A stretch of DNA of 64,000 nucleotides from Polyodon spathula (Eukaryota; Chordata; Actinopteri; Acipenseriformes; Polyodontidae): the NCBI RefSeq assembly GCF_017654505.1, contig NC_054537.1:70839118-70903117 (forward strand), read 5' to 3'. This document shows, piece after piece, positions 24,300-35,639 of the stretch; positions within the stretch are counted from its first letter, which is position 1, and every line of letters starts with the position of its first letter. Below the pieces are notes generated by a model. That model saw nothing but the letters and a program-made list of their open reading frames with translations. It did no database searches and was not told the DNA's origin. Both the position numbers and the translations under genes were made by a program.

Positions 24300-24520
24300 A
24301 CCTTTGCATCTCTATTATTAAGAAGTAATTAAACATGTGCCTCAGCATTTGCACTCCTCCAATACCTGAATTAAATGTTTCCGTGGAAGAAATAAATCAT
24401 AATCCTCTATGTAAAAGTGCAAAACTGGATCAGCGCAGACATTACCAAGTAATATAACCTACCGGTTAGGTCAGGGTGTGACATTTTATGAATATATTAT
24501 CAGTTTGGACATAAATGAAA
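24300..24520. promoter_or_regulatory. Candidate conserved non-coding element
   Basis: Non-repetitive, motif-rich sequence (GTAATTAAACATGTGCCTC, GAAATAAATCATAATCC, ACATTTTATGAATATATTA). No ORF. Texture only. Confidence 0.2.
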
Positions 24521-24823
24521 ATGAGGAGGAGGGAAGAGGAAGCAAACCAATTAGACATAGAATGTATTCCTCAGGGGACGTCTGCACAGCTGTAACTGTG
24601 GTAACCATAGGTTAGCACTGCTGTGGTTTCTGTAATCACGTTTTATAAGGAAAAGTTTTCAATCATGTGCAGCATTGAAACTGCTTGTAATTTGGTGGGA
24701 AATACTCTTAAGAAAACCCCTCAGCTGTCCAATACTGAATTTACGAAAAGAAGTAAGAAGCCGCTGTAATTGCATGGGGATCAGCACATGGAGCACCCTT
24801 TTCACAGCAAAATGTTTTTTTTT

Positions 24824-24846
24824 GGGGGGGGGGGGGGGGGGGGGGG
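24824..24846 (+). repeat. Poly(G) run
   Basis: 23 consecutive G directly after nine T. Possible quadruplex-forming site and a likely point of sequencing length error. Confidence 0.9.
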
Positions 24847-24925
24847 TGCCTGCAAAAACAAAAAAATTCCTAGCTTTCCTTACAAAAAAAGAAATTGATG
24901 GCTTAATAAAATAAATACTCCCATT

Positions 24926-25369
24926 TAGGGCTAACAAAGGGTACTTTTTTTGACCTTTGAAGGTTCAGAACACATTACCGAGCGAAGGTTCGAACCTTCG
25001 ATGGTACATATTTGCACATTGTACTGGTGACGTCACCATAGCTACTAGTTTCATATCTGACTGAAAATCCTGTTATCTTACAGGTAATCCATATAAATGG
25101 AATAAAACACTCACATGTATTGTTAGTGGATTTTAATACAACAACTTTTGTTTAAGTAATATGCATTTTACAAATCAAAAGATCATTTTTCATGTGAGTG
25201 ACATTTAATGTGTGATTTATAGTATTCACATTGTCAAACGGTTTCTGTTAATAGAAAAAAATAAAATAGAAATAAAATACAGTGCGTGAATGCCGCCTGA
25301 CTAACCTTTGAAAGTTTAGAACTACCTTTGAATTCCTGGCAAGCGAACTAACCATTGAACACAGCCCTA
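24926..25369. mobile_element. Short hAT-like MITE
   Basis: The ends are TAGGGCTAACAAAGG on the left and the inverse of TAGGGCTGTGTTCAATGG on the right. The interior has GAAGGTTCGAACCTTC, a perfect 16-bp palindrome, and repeated CTTTGAAGGTT words near both ends. The form resembles short hAT MITEs beginning TAGGGCTG. No ORF. Flanking 8-mers agree at only five of eight positions, so the duplication is doubtful. Confidence 0.5.
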
Positions 25370-26285
25370 CTAGGATTACCAAAAGGAAGGACAGTGATAG
25401 GTCTTTATGTACAGTATGCTAGTTTAGCCCTAAAAAAGGAGTTTGAAATCACAGCTTTGCAGCTACAGAATGGAAACATGGTTGTATTGGTTGCAGAGTT
25501 GTCTAAACAACATTTTACCAGTTAATAACGAGTGTTGCAGGTAATTAGGAAAAAATTTAAAGTGTTACAGATTTACATTCTATTTTCACCAATACATATT
25601 TTATATGTATAGTTTATATTCTTAAGCAGTTATGCCTGGCAGGTTTAAGTGGACACTCACCGTTGTTTTCGTTGTTTTTTAAAGGCATTTAATGCCTACA
25701 TGCAACACATCTTTTTTTTTTTTTTTAATATATAAGTAGTGAGCAAAGTGGTGGGAAGCACCAATACATTAATTGGTCTTCATTTACAGATTTTAAATGG
25801 CTTAGGGCGTGATTTGATCAATCTATACCCTGCTGGGATAAGCCACAGTTGGTTTATTTCTTAGAGCAGTTTGCATCAATGACTTATCCATTGTTTATCC
25901 CAAAAAATAGTGGATGATGCAATTTCTAACAAAACATGTTGTAATGTTAGTTTAGTTAAAAACTGGAAATATAATATATTTTTCATTGCACTGCTGGAAT
26001 AAAACACATTCAAATACACCCATGGAATAGCATAATAACACAAAGCCTGTATAGCCTTCAATCTGTTTGTTTCATAGAAAATGCTTCTATCGCTCGAATT
26101 TGGTGCCACTGTGGTGTTTTGTGTACAAAAAAAGGCAGGCACTGTTTTCACAGCCTACTTTATTGTATCCAGAATTCTCTGTTCTGCAGTTTCTATGGAA
26201 TTACAATGCAGTCTATTCTTTAAATATACTATAAATTGTTATGAATTATTTATAAAAAAATTTCATTAGTCAAAATGATATGCTG
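25370..26285. other. Intronic sequence without recognisable features
   Basis: AT-rich, poly(T) near 25711-25726. ORFs at 25876-26151 (-) and 26081-26269 (+) overlap and have no recognised domain. Confidence 0.5.
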
Positions 26286-26289
26286 TGCA

Positions 26290-26410
26290 CAAAAAGTAGA
26301 TTTTTAATGTTTCACCATCCTAACAGCATGGCATCTCATTTGGCTTTATTTAAACATATCAGTTGTGAGCTGCTGCCATCTGAGCACTGATCCTGTGAGG
26401 GGGAAAAAAA
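26290..26410. promoter_or_regulatory. Candidate conserved non-coding element
   Basis: CATCCTAACAGCATGGCATC, TTGGCTTTATTTAAACATAT and GAGCTGCTGCCATCTGAGC give a dense, non-repetitive texture without ORF. Confidence 0.25.
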
Positions 26411-28059
26411 TGCATCTTCAAAGCAAGATGACATTCAGAATGTTTTTATTGCATAGATTTATACTATGATTTACCTGTTTTATTGTCAGAGTACAGTATG
26501 CAGATAATGAAATGTAAGCATGAAAAATGCCAGAAAATGAAATGTGCCAAAAAAGAATGGAGTGGAGAAGAATATGAGATGTATTAATTTGATGACAATA
26601 AAGAGCCTTATTTGTATGGGGATTATCCAAATCTTGCAGGAGTAAAAGTTGTTTCTAATGTAGGTTTGACAGTCCTAAAAATTTACATAAGTGCATTAAA
26701 TAAACTTTTAGATTAAATCTGTGGTCAGTGCAGCAGATTAATGTTTCTCATCATATACTTTAAAGATAAAAATGACAAAAGACAAGTGAAAAGCAGCTTT
26801 GTATTTTTGGTGCATAATTGAAGCTGTGTCTTTTAAATAGAAGATATAAACCTTCTACCTTATCCATATACTGTTCAATTCATCATCTTACTGAGACAGA
26901 AAAATATACTTATCTCCTGCCAATGAAAAAATCTGAAAAAGGGCACAGAGTTATATCAGTGCTTTCCCACAACTGAAAAGTGCATTATTAGGAATTTCAC
27001 AACATACTTCTGTCAATAATCTCAAAAGGCAATCTGTTTTTTTATGTGTGCTCTTTATAACTATAAATTACAAACACAGTACATAAAGATTATAGCAGTC
27101 AAGCGATTAAAAAAAAAAAAATTGTGGTTAATCTTAAAATTAAAAAAAAAATATGTAAGTTAATCTTGGTTCCCTTTCAAGTAGGGAATATTAACCCTTA
27201 CAAAATGGATGTTTCCCTTTCAGACACCCAAACCTGAATCTTTATACCAAATGCTTCTCGCCACAGCAGTGTGACGTGGCTGCTGCTCTGCCTCGAGAGC
27301 ATAAAGGAGCTGCGCACACTGACAACGATGCCATTTTCCTTTTCAGCTGAGCCTGAATACTTGAGAGAGCGTTGATATAAATTTATCAGTAAAACAATGG
27401 TTTTTGCCAGTAAAATCATAGGGTGCATAGATAAAGCTTTGAGCCAACACCATCAGGTTTTTATCACCTATTGGATCTTCTTTAGCAGCTGTATTGTAAA
27501 AACATGTCATAATAAAAAAAAAAACATAGGGACAAGTAGTTTTTTTTCCCCCATTGGTACAATCATGTGTTTTCATTATAAATGTAGTCGTTGATAATGC
27601 ATTGTCAACCAATTAACATTGTGTGTCTCCTGCAGTAATACTGCATCATGATTTATCCAACTTGAGCTCAGTTTACAGTACTGGCATTGCAGTGCTGCTG
27701 TAGCAATCGGCATAGATGTGGAAGTAGAAGATTAAAAACTGGAATAACATTAAAACTATGATATTGAAATCTGTGGCAACTTTAGTGAATGCTTTTCTGG
27801 ATGTGCAGTAGCTGGTTACAGTAGCTTGGTCATCCCCAGACTGTCAAAAGTAAATATGAGGTATTTACTTTGTCAGAGTTTAAGAAAAAACCCACTTTGT
27901 TTTGCCAGAATAATACATATTAATGTTGCCAAAAATGGTGGCTTGAGCCAAGTGATAGAGTTTAGCATCTCGTATGAGAATTTTGACTTTTAAATTGGAT
28001 AGGCTGAAATGAATAATATATTGAATGCATTACCCCATGCATATTTTAATAACCTGTTT

Positions 28060-28270
28060 TGCCTTGAAGTGACTGGGCCAATTTAATCAAAATCTGCAGT
28101 GGGGGTCAGACGGCCTGTAGGAGAATCCATGGAAAGCTTAGAATTGAAGCTTGAAGGGGTTAAAATGTTAAAAATGATTACTGCTGAATTCTGTGCTTTG
28201 TGAAAAGGGAAAAAAGCTGTGCCAGCTCTGGAGACCGAAGCCCTTTATCAGTCCAAGATCTAAAGAGAAG
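28060..28270. promoter_or_regulatory. Candidate conserved non-coding element
   Basis: Balanced sequence with GCCAATTTAATCAAAATC, GGGGTCAGACGGCCTG and a purine-rich tail ending GGAGACCGAAGCCC. No ORF or transposon signature. Confidence 0.25.
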
Positions 28271-28279
28271 GAGAGCACA

Positions 28280-30075
28280 GATATTGTAGAGCGTGTCTCA
28301 TTAGAGGAAGTTTATTGTGCTGAGACGTGGTGTGGCTTGGTAGAGCACCACTGCTGATCATGAACCATGAACTGAAACCACAGACAGCAGCTAGACATGG
28401 TTCAAAACACAACACCATACTTCAAGCATCAACATCATCATTCCGGTAGTATTTTTTATTTAAATACACAATAATAATAATAATAATAATAAATGAACTG
28501 CAGAAGCACCTCCATAAGGGTAGCAATATTCAGGCTACCATCTACCATAATATCTGATCCCTGCGAGTTGTATTACATTAATTGCTTAGTATGGGCACCA
28601 CTGTCTGAGAGAAGGTATCGTACTTACTTTTTAAATGTCCTCATACATTATTTCTATTTCAATCTTAACTTGGGGAAGTCATTAAAACCGAAATGAGAAA
28701 AAGATTTAAATCGCAAAACAAAGAAGTGCAAATACTTAGTGTGTGTGTTTTAGCAGCCTTTGAATATGAACTGCGTTACATTAAAGACTGAAGAATGAAA
28801 TTAGCCTCGTAGTTGAATGAACATCACATTTTGATTTAAAAAAGGAAGCACTATCAATATTGTTTTTTTAAAAAGGAGTGAGTGAGCTTGCATGTGTAGT
28901 TCTAAGTGAAGCCTGCAGTTTCAGGATGAACTTGTGAGGTATGGAAATCATGCTGCTACCCTGTAGGTCTGTCGCAAAGTCCTGTGAACATAATTGCAAA
29001 GAAATGATAAAATCTTGTACATCAAGACAAACCCCCTGGTATCGTGTTGTCAGGATTTTTTGTAAGTGTAGTGAATTAATGTCAGTGTACAGTAACAGTA
29101 TGCAAAATGTTCAGTCATAAATATTTAAAGAAAAGATGACCAGAGTTCCAGCTTTCATCATTTAAGGCTACAGTTTATGCAAAAAGTAGTATGTTGTACT
29201 TTATAGTTTCACACAGAGGAAGTATGTGGTCGGCTCGTTGTGTGTGATGAGAGAACGACTATCCCTATTATTGTACAGAAACCAGTCGAATTGAAGGGGA
29301 GTCAACAATTGTTTACAAAGGTATAAATATCAAACATTATTATCAACAAGTTTAGTCAGTCAAGGATCTGACTCGGATCTCTGTCATTGCCTGTTTATTC
29401 TGTCAGTCTGGCTGTGGTCTGTTATTCAGCTGATCAGTCAGTGATGGGATCATTTAGTTAGTTATACATAGGGCTTCTGTTTTTTGTTTTTTATTAATGT
29501 ACTTGTAATTAATTGTACAGTACTTAATTGTACAGTACTTGCACACTTAAGTTGTACCTTCTTTCCTTTGCTGTCAGGCACATTCTTCTGGGGTTTATAT
29601 GTGTAGGCATTTTTTTTTTTTACATTTTCCTACAATGCAAGTCCTCCATATGTGAACAGTAGTACTGCTTTAAATCCCGCTAACAAGCCTCCATTCCTAA
29701 TTGTAATCTTGTTTTAAATCTCACAAGCGGAGTCTCCAACAGAAATGTAGGAATATGCTGTCGCTCAGTAGTTGAGGCAGGTTTAAAGTATTCAGAATGA
29801 ATCAATGATAGATACAAGTAAGGAAGGCGCGACATTGCCCAGCAGCACTGGGAAATGTTTTTATTATTATTTGTTTTATTAAACGATATGTACTTTCCAT
29901 TGTATAATATGCTGTATTTAGAGAGAATGAAACCATTTTCAGAATTGACTCTTCATTAAATCAATTCTGTAAGTCCAGTATTTTAAATAGAGAAAGCAAT
30001 AGACAGTACCCCAAATTGAGATACCTTTAACAGTAGACCGGTTACAGTGAGACATTCATTGTATAATAATAATAA
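28280..30075. other. Intronic sequence, mostly unassigned
   Basis: An (AAT)n tract lies at 28468-28492. Otherwise AT-rich sequence without a supported gene. The ORF at 28493-28696 (+) has no recognised domain. Confidence 0.5.
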
Positions 30076-30079
30076 TAAT

Positions 30080-30304
30080 ATGTTTATTTAGCAGACACCT
30101 TTGTCCAAAGCAACTTACAGAGACTAGCATGTGTGAAGTAGGTATCAGCTGCGTACTCAGTTACAACAACGTTTTGCCCAAAAGAGGGAGCACAAGGAGG
30201 TTAAGCTCAGGGTCACGCGATGAGTCAGTGGCTGAGCCGGAATTTGAACTGGGGACCTCCTGGTTACAAGCCTGTTTCTTTAACCACTGGACCACACAGC
30301 CTCC
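30080..30304 (+). repeat. SINE-like interspersed repeat
   Basis: About 225 bp beginning TTTATTTAGCAGACACCTTT and GTCCAAAGCAACTTACAG and ending GAACTGGGGACCTCCTGG, TTTAACCACTGGACCAC. This block is common across fish genomes as I remember it; its class is not certain (SINE or tRNA-like tail of another element). An ATA-rich run precedes it. The overlapping ORFs at 30129-30408 come from this repeat and are not genes. Confidence 0.65.
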
Positions 30305-30403
30305 CATTCTTAATGCGTCTGAGCTCTGGATATACAGAGATGTCTACAGTTCCGCACTTATTTATTTATTTTTTTGAGAGGGGGGCCCTCAAAAACACTT
30401 GGG

Positions 30404-31560
30404 GCTGATTGCAGCATACCAGTGACTTAGTCCACATCAGGTGGACTGAAAAGTGGTCTAGCAAATCCTGCAGATATGTACTAAGTTAATCCTGATTTGC
30501 AGCGTACAAACATCAAGCGGTTTAGCTAGTCTGAACAAGTTAACCAGACAATAAGGACTAACCCATAATAACCCTCTACAGGTATGGATGGGAATTGACA
30601 ATTTAAGGTGTAAAGACAAACTCGGACATCTTGTACATCGTCATTACAAACATATGATAAAAAACATTGAGGAGGTTGAAAGCACCGGCAAAAAAGATAG
30701 AAATATGAAAAAAGCAAATACAGTGATACCTATAGGCCTGTTAATGATCAGTGTTTTTATAAGGCTACATTAGGCGTGATTTGGTCAAACACATTTAAAA
30801 TACATATTCATAATCTATATCGATAGGCCTAACTTGTACTTGATAGGCCTAACTTGATAGGCCTAACTTGTACTTGTCTTTTTGTACCCTATTGCTGCAT
30901 TGACACTAAACGTTAAGTTCTAAATGTGTTATTTATATAATACTAATTATACATGTGACGTTTCAGTCAGTTAAATTTAATACATCAAACATGCATTTTT
31001 TTCATTATTATTTAAATATAGGAGTATCTTATTGTGCGGCACTTTATTACTGTTTTTGCAACATTTTTATGAATAAAACAAAAGCAATCTCTTCTGAATA
31101 TTTTGTTGCTCAACCATAATAAAACAGAAAAAGGAAAAAGGTGCCTCATATTTAAATTATAGGCTACATTCTCAATTTACCTAGAAAATGTATAATTGCT
31201 TAATATTGTTTATCAACGATACAAGGTAATGTTATAACATTCATAGTGCAATTGTATATAATAATGTAAAACGTATATAGTTCTGTATTCTGTTACATCT
31301 TAGTGATGCCTTTCAATTGAGACACTGGGTTATGTGGGTCTACAGTACCTTGCACTGAGCATGAAGCTCTTAATGTGACTTGGCATCGGCGAGAGAACCT
31401 TACTGAACAAAACCCTTCAAAAGGCTGTCTTTGTTTCAAAATGTGCTGTATAAACATAGGACGAGCAGGAGTACTAAGTTAGTCTTAAACTTTAATAGTA
31501 CTAAGTTAGTCCTAACTGAACAGGATCATCTCACGTCCGATTTGGTATGCTGCAGTCAGG
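30404..31560. mobile_element. Possible TIR element with 18-bp inverted ends
   Basis: gctgattgcagcatacca at 30404-30421 and tggtatgctgcagtcagg at 31543-31560 are inverted copies, 16 of 18 matching. Related words such as ACTAAGTTA(A/G)TCCT occur inside both ends (30479 and 31499), also beyond the right end. No transposase ORF is recognised. The true ends may lie slightly outside these repeats. Superfamily unknown. Confidence 0.4.
30822..30876 (+). repeat. Short tandem GATAGGCCTAACTTG repeat
   Basis: Three copies of GATAGGCCTAACTTG, the first and third followed by TACTTG. Confidence 0.9.
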
Positions 31561-32089
31561 ATCTTGTTTAGTCTTGATTTAGTGGATGATCCACCTGTGA
31601 TGATTATCGTCTGGGAAGCTGAAATAGGGATTAACAAGTGTACTAACTTTAGCCCAAGCAAGTGGACTAAACCTGCTTAATCCACTAGTTAGACGTGTAC
31701 ATCTGTTGGTGGGCTGGCAAATAATTCAACTGTTTTCCAAGGTCTTATAGATGAACTTACAGTATATTAAACAACTTAACAGCAGCATTCTTTTATATTT
31801 ATTTCTACAGTGGTTTATAGGGTTTGTCGGTACAGTTTAGCATATCAACTGAAAATAACAAATATAAAAAGATGTTTCCCAACAGTGTTGACTATGTGTG
31901 TATAGGATTTGCATACTGTAACAATATTTCCAATCATTCTGGTTTATGAATAGAATTTGACTATGTATCTGTTCCTAACCATTTCAATCTGCTAAGGCAG
32001 TAAAGATGTTTCTTATGAGGTGTGTTATACTGTACTACATTATCAGTGTGTAAATGTAGCATACCGTATAATTAGAAGCTGTGTCATAT

Positions 32090-32345
32090 CAACCATTTGA
32101 TGAAGGCAGGTGGCTTTCCTCCTACAACAATTTTACAGCTAAATCAGAGGAACTATGTAATAAAGCTGTGTGTGCTCTAGGTATCAATTGTACCTATTAA
32201 AGCTGCCTTCCTACACAGCATCAGTGATAATGAATCACTGATTGCTTCTCTCTTCCGAGAGATGGAGGTGAAATCACAGTAACAAGTAAGAAGTGACTGC
32301 CACATGTTGGGCTTTATTAATGTCCTGCCAGATGGACAGTGTACA
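32090..32345. promoter_or_regulatory. Candidate conserved non-coding element
   Basis: About 250 bp of compact motif-like sequence: TAAAGCTGTGTGTGCTC, GGTATCAATTGTACC (a near-perfect palindrome), AATGAATCACTGATTGC and GGGCTTTATTAATGTCCTG. No ORF, no repeat. Among the stronger-looking candidates by eye. Confidence 0.3.
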
Positions 32346-32770
32346 AAACATTTTTTTGGTTGGCACAGGTAGAAATTCCGGGTACCTGTCTGGTTTTAAA
32401 TTATCTGACGCTACCTGAGTCTCTCTTTACTATCTTAGTTTCAATTTATTAATTTGAGAATTTAAAAAATAAAATATGACAATACAGTTGTAAGCGTCTG
32501 TCTTTGTTTTACAGAAAAAAATAACACACAGCGAGCAGTAAGTACACCTCAATAATAAAAACTGCAGTGACTATTCTTCTCAGGAACTAGATCGGAAACA
32601 AAACAAAGTAACAGGGCTGTACTGTGCGACTAATTTGGTTGCATATGCGACTAAAAATGTACTTGTGCGAATGTAAATTTTAATTTAGGTGCATGTGGGG
32701 TTGACTATGAAAAAGGAACGTGATTTTTTTTTTTTTTTTTTTAGCTGAAAGTATAAAACATAAATATATA

Positions 32771-34265
32771 CAGTACTGTGCAAAAGGCAGATGTGAAAAA
32801 ATGCTGTAAAGTAAGAATGCTTTCAAAAATAGACACGTTAATAGTTAATATTTATCAATTAATAAAATGCAGAGTGAGTGAACAGAAGAAAAATCTACAT
32901 CAAATCAATATTTGGTGTGACCACCCTTTGCCTTCAAAACAGCATCAATTCTTCTAGGTACACTTGCACACAGTTTTTGAAAGAACTCGGCAGGTAGGTT
33001 GGCCCAAACATCTTGGAGAACTAACCACAGTTCTTCTGTGGATTTAGGCAGCCTCAGTTGCTTCTCTCTCTTCATGTAATCCCAGACGGACTCGATGATA
33101 TTGAGATCAGGGCTCTGTGGGGGCCATACCATCACTTCCAGGACTTCTTGTTCTTCTTTACGCTGAAGATAGTTCTTAATGACTTTCGCTGTATGTTTGG
33201 GGTCGTTGTCATGCTGCAGAATAAATTTGGGGCCAATCAGATGCCTCCCTGATGGTATTGCATGATGGATAATCATCTGCCTGTACTTCTCAGCATTGAG
33301 GAGACCATTAATTCTGACCAAATCCCCAACTCCATTTGCAGAAATGCAGCCCCAGACTTGCAAGAAACCTCCACCATGCTTCACCGTTGCCTGCAGACAC
33401 TCAAATTTTGACTCATCAGTCCAGAGCACCTGCTGCCATTTTTCTGCACCCCAGTTCCTGTGTTTTCTTGCATAGTTGAGTCGTTTGGCCTTGTTTCCAC
33501 GTCGGTGGTATGGCTTTTTGGCCGCAAGTCTTCCATGAAGGCCACTTCTGACCAGACTTCTCCGGACAGTAGATGGGTGTACCAGGGTCCCACTGTTTTC
33601 TGCCAATTCTGAGCTGATGGCATTGCTGGACATCTTCCGATTGCGAAGGGAAGTAAGCATGATATGTCTTTCATCTGCTGCAGTAAGTTTCCTTGGCCGA
33701 CCACTGCGTCTACGGTCCTCAACGTTGCCCATTTCTTTGTGCTTCTTTAAAAGAGCTTGGACAGCACATCTGGAAACCCCTGTCTGCCTTGAAATTTCCA
33801 CCTGGGAGAGACCTTGCTGATGCAGTATAACTACCTTGTGTCTTGTTGCTGTGCTCAGTCTTGCCATGGTGTATGACTTTTGACAGTAAACTGTCTTCAG
33901 CAACCTCACCTTGTTAGCTGAGTTTGGCTGTTCCTCACCCAGTTTTTCCTCCTACCCAGCTGTTTCTGTTTCAGTTAATGATTGTGTTTCAACCTACATA
34001 TTGAATTGATGATTATTAGCACCTGTTTGGTATAATTGTTTAATCATACGCCTAACTGTATGCCTACAAAATCCCTGACTTTGTGTAAGTTTACCTAGAA
34101 AAATTGATGCTGTTTTGAATATGGATTTGATTTAGATTTTTCTTCTGTTTACTTGCTTTGCATTTAGTTAATTGATAAATATAATCTATTAACATGTCTA
34201 TTTTTGAAAGCATTCTTACTTCACAGCATTTTTTCACACCTGCCTAAAACTTTTGCACAGTACTG
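32771..34265 (-). mobile_element. Tc1/mariner element, DD38E (Intruder-like), nearly complete
   Basis: 1495 bp between TA dinucleotides (32769-32770 and 34266-34267). The inverted ends begin CAGTACTGTGCAAAAG and stay similar for about 130-150 bp, through AAAAAATGCTGT(A/G)AAGTAAG to CAGAAGAAAAATCTA. The left arm lacks a few bases next to the end (TTTTAGG of the right arm). It encodes one almost full-length transposase on the minus strand. It is the best preserved DNA transposon in the window. Confidence 0.92.
32905..33867 (-). CDS. Tc1/mariner transposase, DD38E type, with internal deletion
   Basis: A cut-and-paste DDE transposase of 320 codons. The start chosen is the Met of MARLSTATRHKVV at 33867, as in the family; an upstream in-frame Met at 33909 is less likely. 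An N-terminal paired HTH region (LSQVEISRQTGVSRCAVQAL) and the GRPRKL motif are followed by the first catalytic Asp in WTDESKF, the second in [10 protein letters not shown] and the Glu in PDLNIIESVW. Second Asp and Glu are 38 residues apart, which fits the Intruder (DD38E) group I recall. Between WTDESKFE and the KHGGG block there are only about 12 residues after the Asp against 33 in the copy at 52.6 kb, so about 21 residues are missing in frame. The frame has no stop or shift, but this gap makes activity unlikely. Confidence 0.9.
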   Translation of the reverse strand: MARLSTATRHKVVILHQQGLSQVEISRQTGVSRCAVQALLKKHKEMGNVEDRRRSGRPRKLTAADERHIMLTSLRNRKMSSNAISSELAENSGTLVHPSTVRRSLVRSGLHGRLAAKKPYHRRGNKAKRLNYARKHRNWGAEKWQQVLWTDESKFECLQATVKHGGGFLQVWGCISANGVGDLVRINGLLNAEKYRQMIIHHAIPSGRHLIGPKFILQHDNDPKHTAKVIKNYLQRKEEQEVLEVMVWPPQSPDLNIIESVWDYMKREKQLRLPKSTEELWLVLQDVWANLPAEFFQKLCASVPRRIDAVLKAKGGHTKY

Positions 34266-34287
34266 TATGTGTGTGTGTATATATGTA

Positions 34288-34321
34288 TCTTTGAGGTCAT
34301 ATATATATATGACCTCAAAGA
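34288..34321. repeat. Perfect 34-bp palindrome
   Basis: TCTTTGAGGTCATATAT followed by ATATATGACCTCAAAGA is fully self-complementary. It sits just outside the Tc1 right end. Confidence 0.9.
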
Positions 34322-34513
34322 GCTAAATATATTTCTCAGATCTATACTCTCATAGCTCAATCGTAATTTACTCTGGGAATGTAGTTTATTGGTGTCCACT
34401 GCCCACTGTTAATCAAACATTAAAAACTACAAATCCCTTACCCTGCCAATTTCACTGATTCATCAATGAGATGTCTACTCGTTTACAGACAGTTTGAAAA
34501 CTTGTCATACAAG

Positions 34514-34850
34514 ATGAAGAAAATAACAAATTATTTTCAAGTGATTAGAGAAGTTTAAAAAAAAAAACGCGATGAACAAAATTCAGATATGTCGGCGCCT
34601 TTACAAGAAATGAGCAATGAAGGCAGGTCAGAGGATAAAAGCGAACAGGAAACTTCAAAAAAGACTAGGTTGCTTAGATACAGCATATTCACAGTTGACA
34701 GAGAGTAGCAAAAGAACATACAAGTTCAACCAGTAGTGGCTAAAATATTTTCACTGGCTTAAGTTTGACAGTGTTAAAAAATACGTGTTTTGCACATTTT
34801 GTCACAAGTGTTATGCAAGAAAGGAAGAAAAAAAGATTTGTAGATATTCA
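34514..34850 (+). pseudogene. hAT-type transposase N-terminal remnant (TTF zinc finger)
   Basis: An open stretch from the Met at 34514 reads MKKITNYF, followed after frame breaks by HWLKFDSVKKY and VFCTFCHKCYARKEE at 34737-34830. The WL..D...K..FCxxC pattern is the TTF-type zinc finger at the start of hAT-derived proteins such as ZNF862/KIAA1586-like ones. The catalytic domain is absent; an (AT)n tract follows. Frame breaks occur at the A-rich run near 34557 and at a stop near 34707. Confidence 0.6.
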
Positions 34851-34913
34851 ACAATATATTTGAGCAAAATTGTACTTCTCTTTTTGTGTGCCTCTAAATT
34901 TCTCAGTGTGTGC

Positions 34914-34917
<4 letters not shown>

Positions 34918-34980
<63 letters not shown>
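34918..34980. repeat. (AT)n microsatellite
   Basis: About 30 AT units inside the hAT element. Confidence 0.97.
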
Positions 34981-34983
<3 letters not shown>

Positions 34984-35059
34984 AAACATTATTTTTTTAA
35001 TTTATTTTTTACTTAGGTGCACGTGTGACTGAAAAAACAAGTTCACATAGAGCCCTGAA

Positions 35060-35635
35060 CAACATCCTGTAAAACAGTCAATGATAACTGTGGATACATT
35101 TAATAACAATAACTGTGTGGCTTCCAATACAGAATGCTTTATCTACAGTTAATGCACAGATATAGTTTCTTACCAAAAAGATAAAGCAGATTATTTTAAT
35201 TATTTATTTATTTTTGCCATTCCCACCCTAAAATTTTGGACCCCGACCCTCCCAATTGGCTGCAGCATAGGGGAAATCCCCTCCAGCACACAAAAATGAA
35301 GTTCAAGCCCTGAATATTTCCTTGGCAGAGTTTGCAAATTCAGTTTTCTCCTGCTTGGTAAAGAAATTCCACGCAAAGCTTTGCTTGGATGCCATTGTTA
35401 TGTATTCACAAGACAGAATTTAGTGATCAGGAGCAGCACTTTATTGTTACAACCAAACACGCACTTGTCTCTTTTGCGACTGCCGTCAAAACCCAGCAGG
35501 CTCAATTTACTTTAGCTATTGCGACAGTCCATAACGTAAATGTATTTGTACTATATAATATTTAAATATGTGTCATGCACTTAAAACATTAATATGTGAT
35601 TTTTATTTAATTCAATTTATTTATTTATTTATTTT
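35060..35635. other. Intronic sequence without recognisable features
   Basis: AT-rich, no supported gene or known repeat. Confidence 0.5.
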
Positions 35636-35639
35636 TAGT

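Larger units (their letters stand above)
32612..35057 (+). mobile_element. hAT-like element containing a nested Tc1-type element
   Basis: The ends CAGGGCTGTACTGTGCGAC and, inverted, CAGGGCTCTATGTGAAC suggest a hAT element. Both subterminal regions contain TTAGGTGCA(T/C)GTG and gcgac/gtgac words. Inside, after the nested Tc1 element at 32771-34265, lies a TTF-type zinc-finger frame (34514-34830). The flanking 8-mers do not match, so the duplication is lost or the ends are misplaced by a few bases. Confidence 0.55.

Noticed and set aside
24659..24937. ORFs with poly-Pro or poly-Gly on opposite strands
   Set aside because: Produced by the poly(G) run at 24824-24846.
30129..30408. Two overlapping ORFs of 82 and 62 codons
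   Set aside because: They fall inside the SINE-like repeat at 30080-30304.
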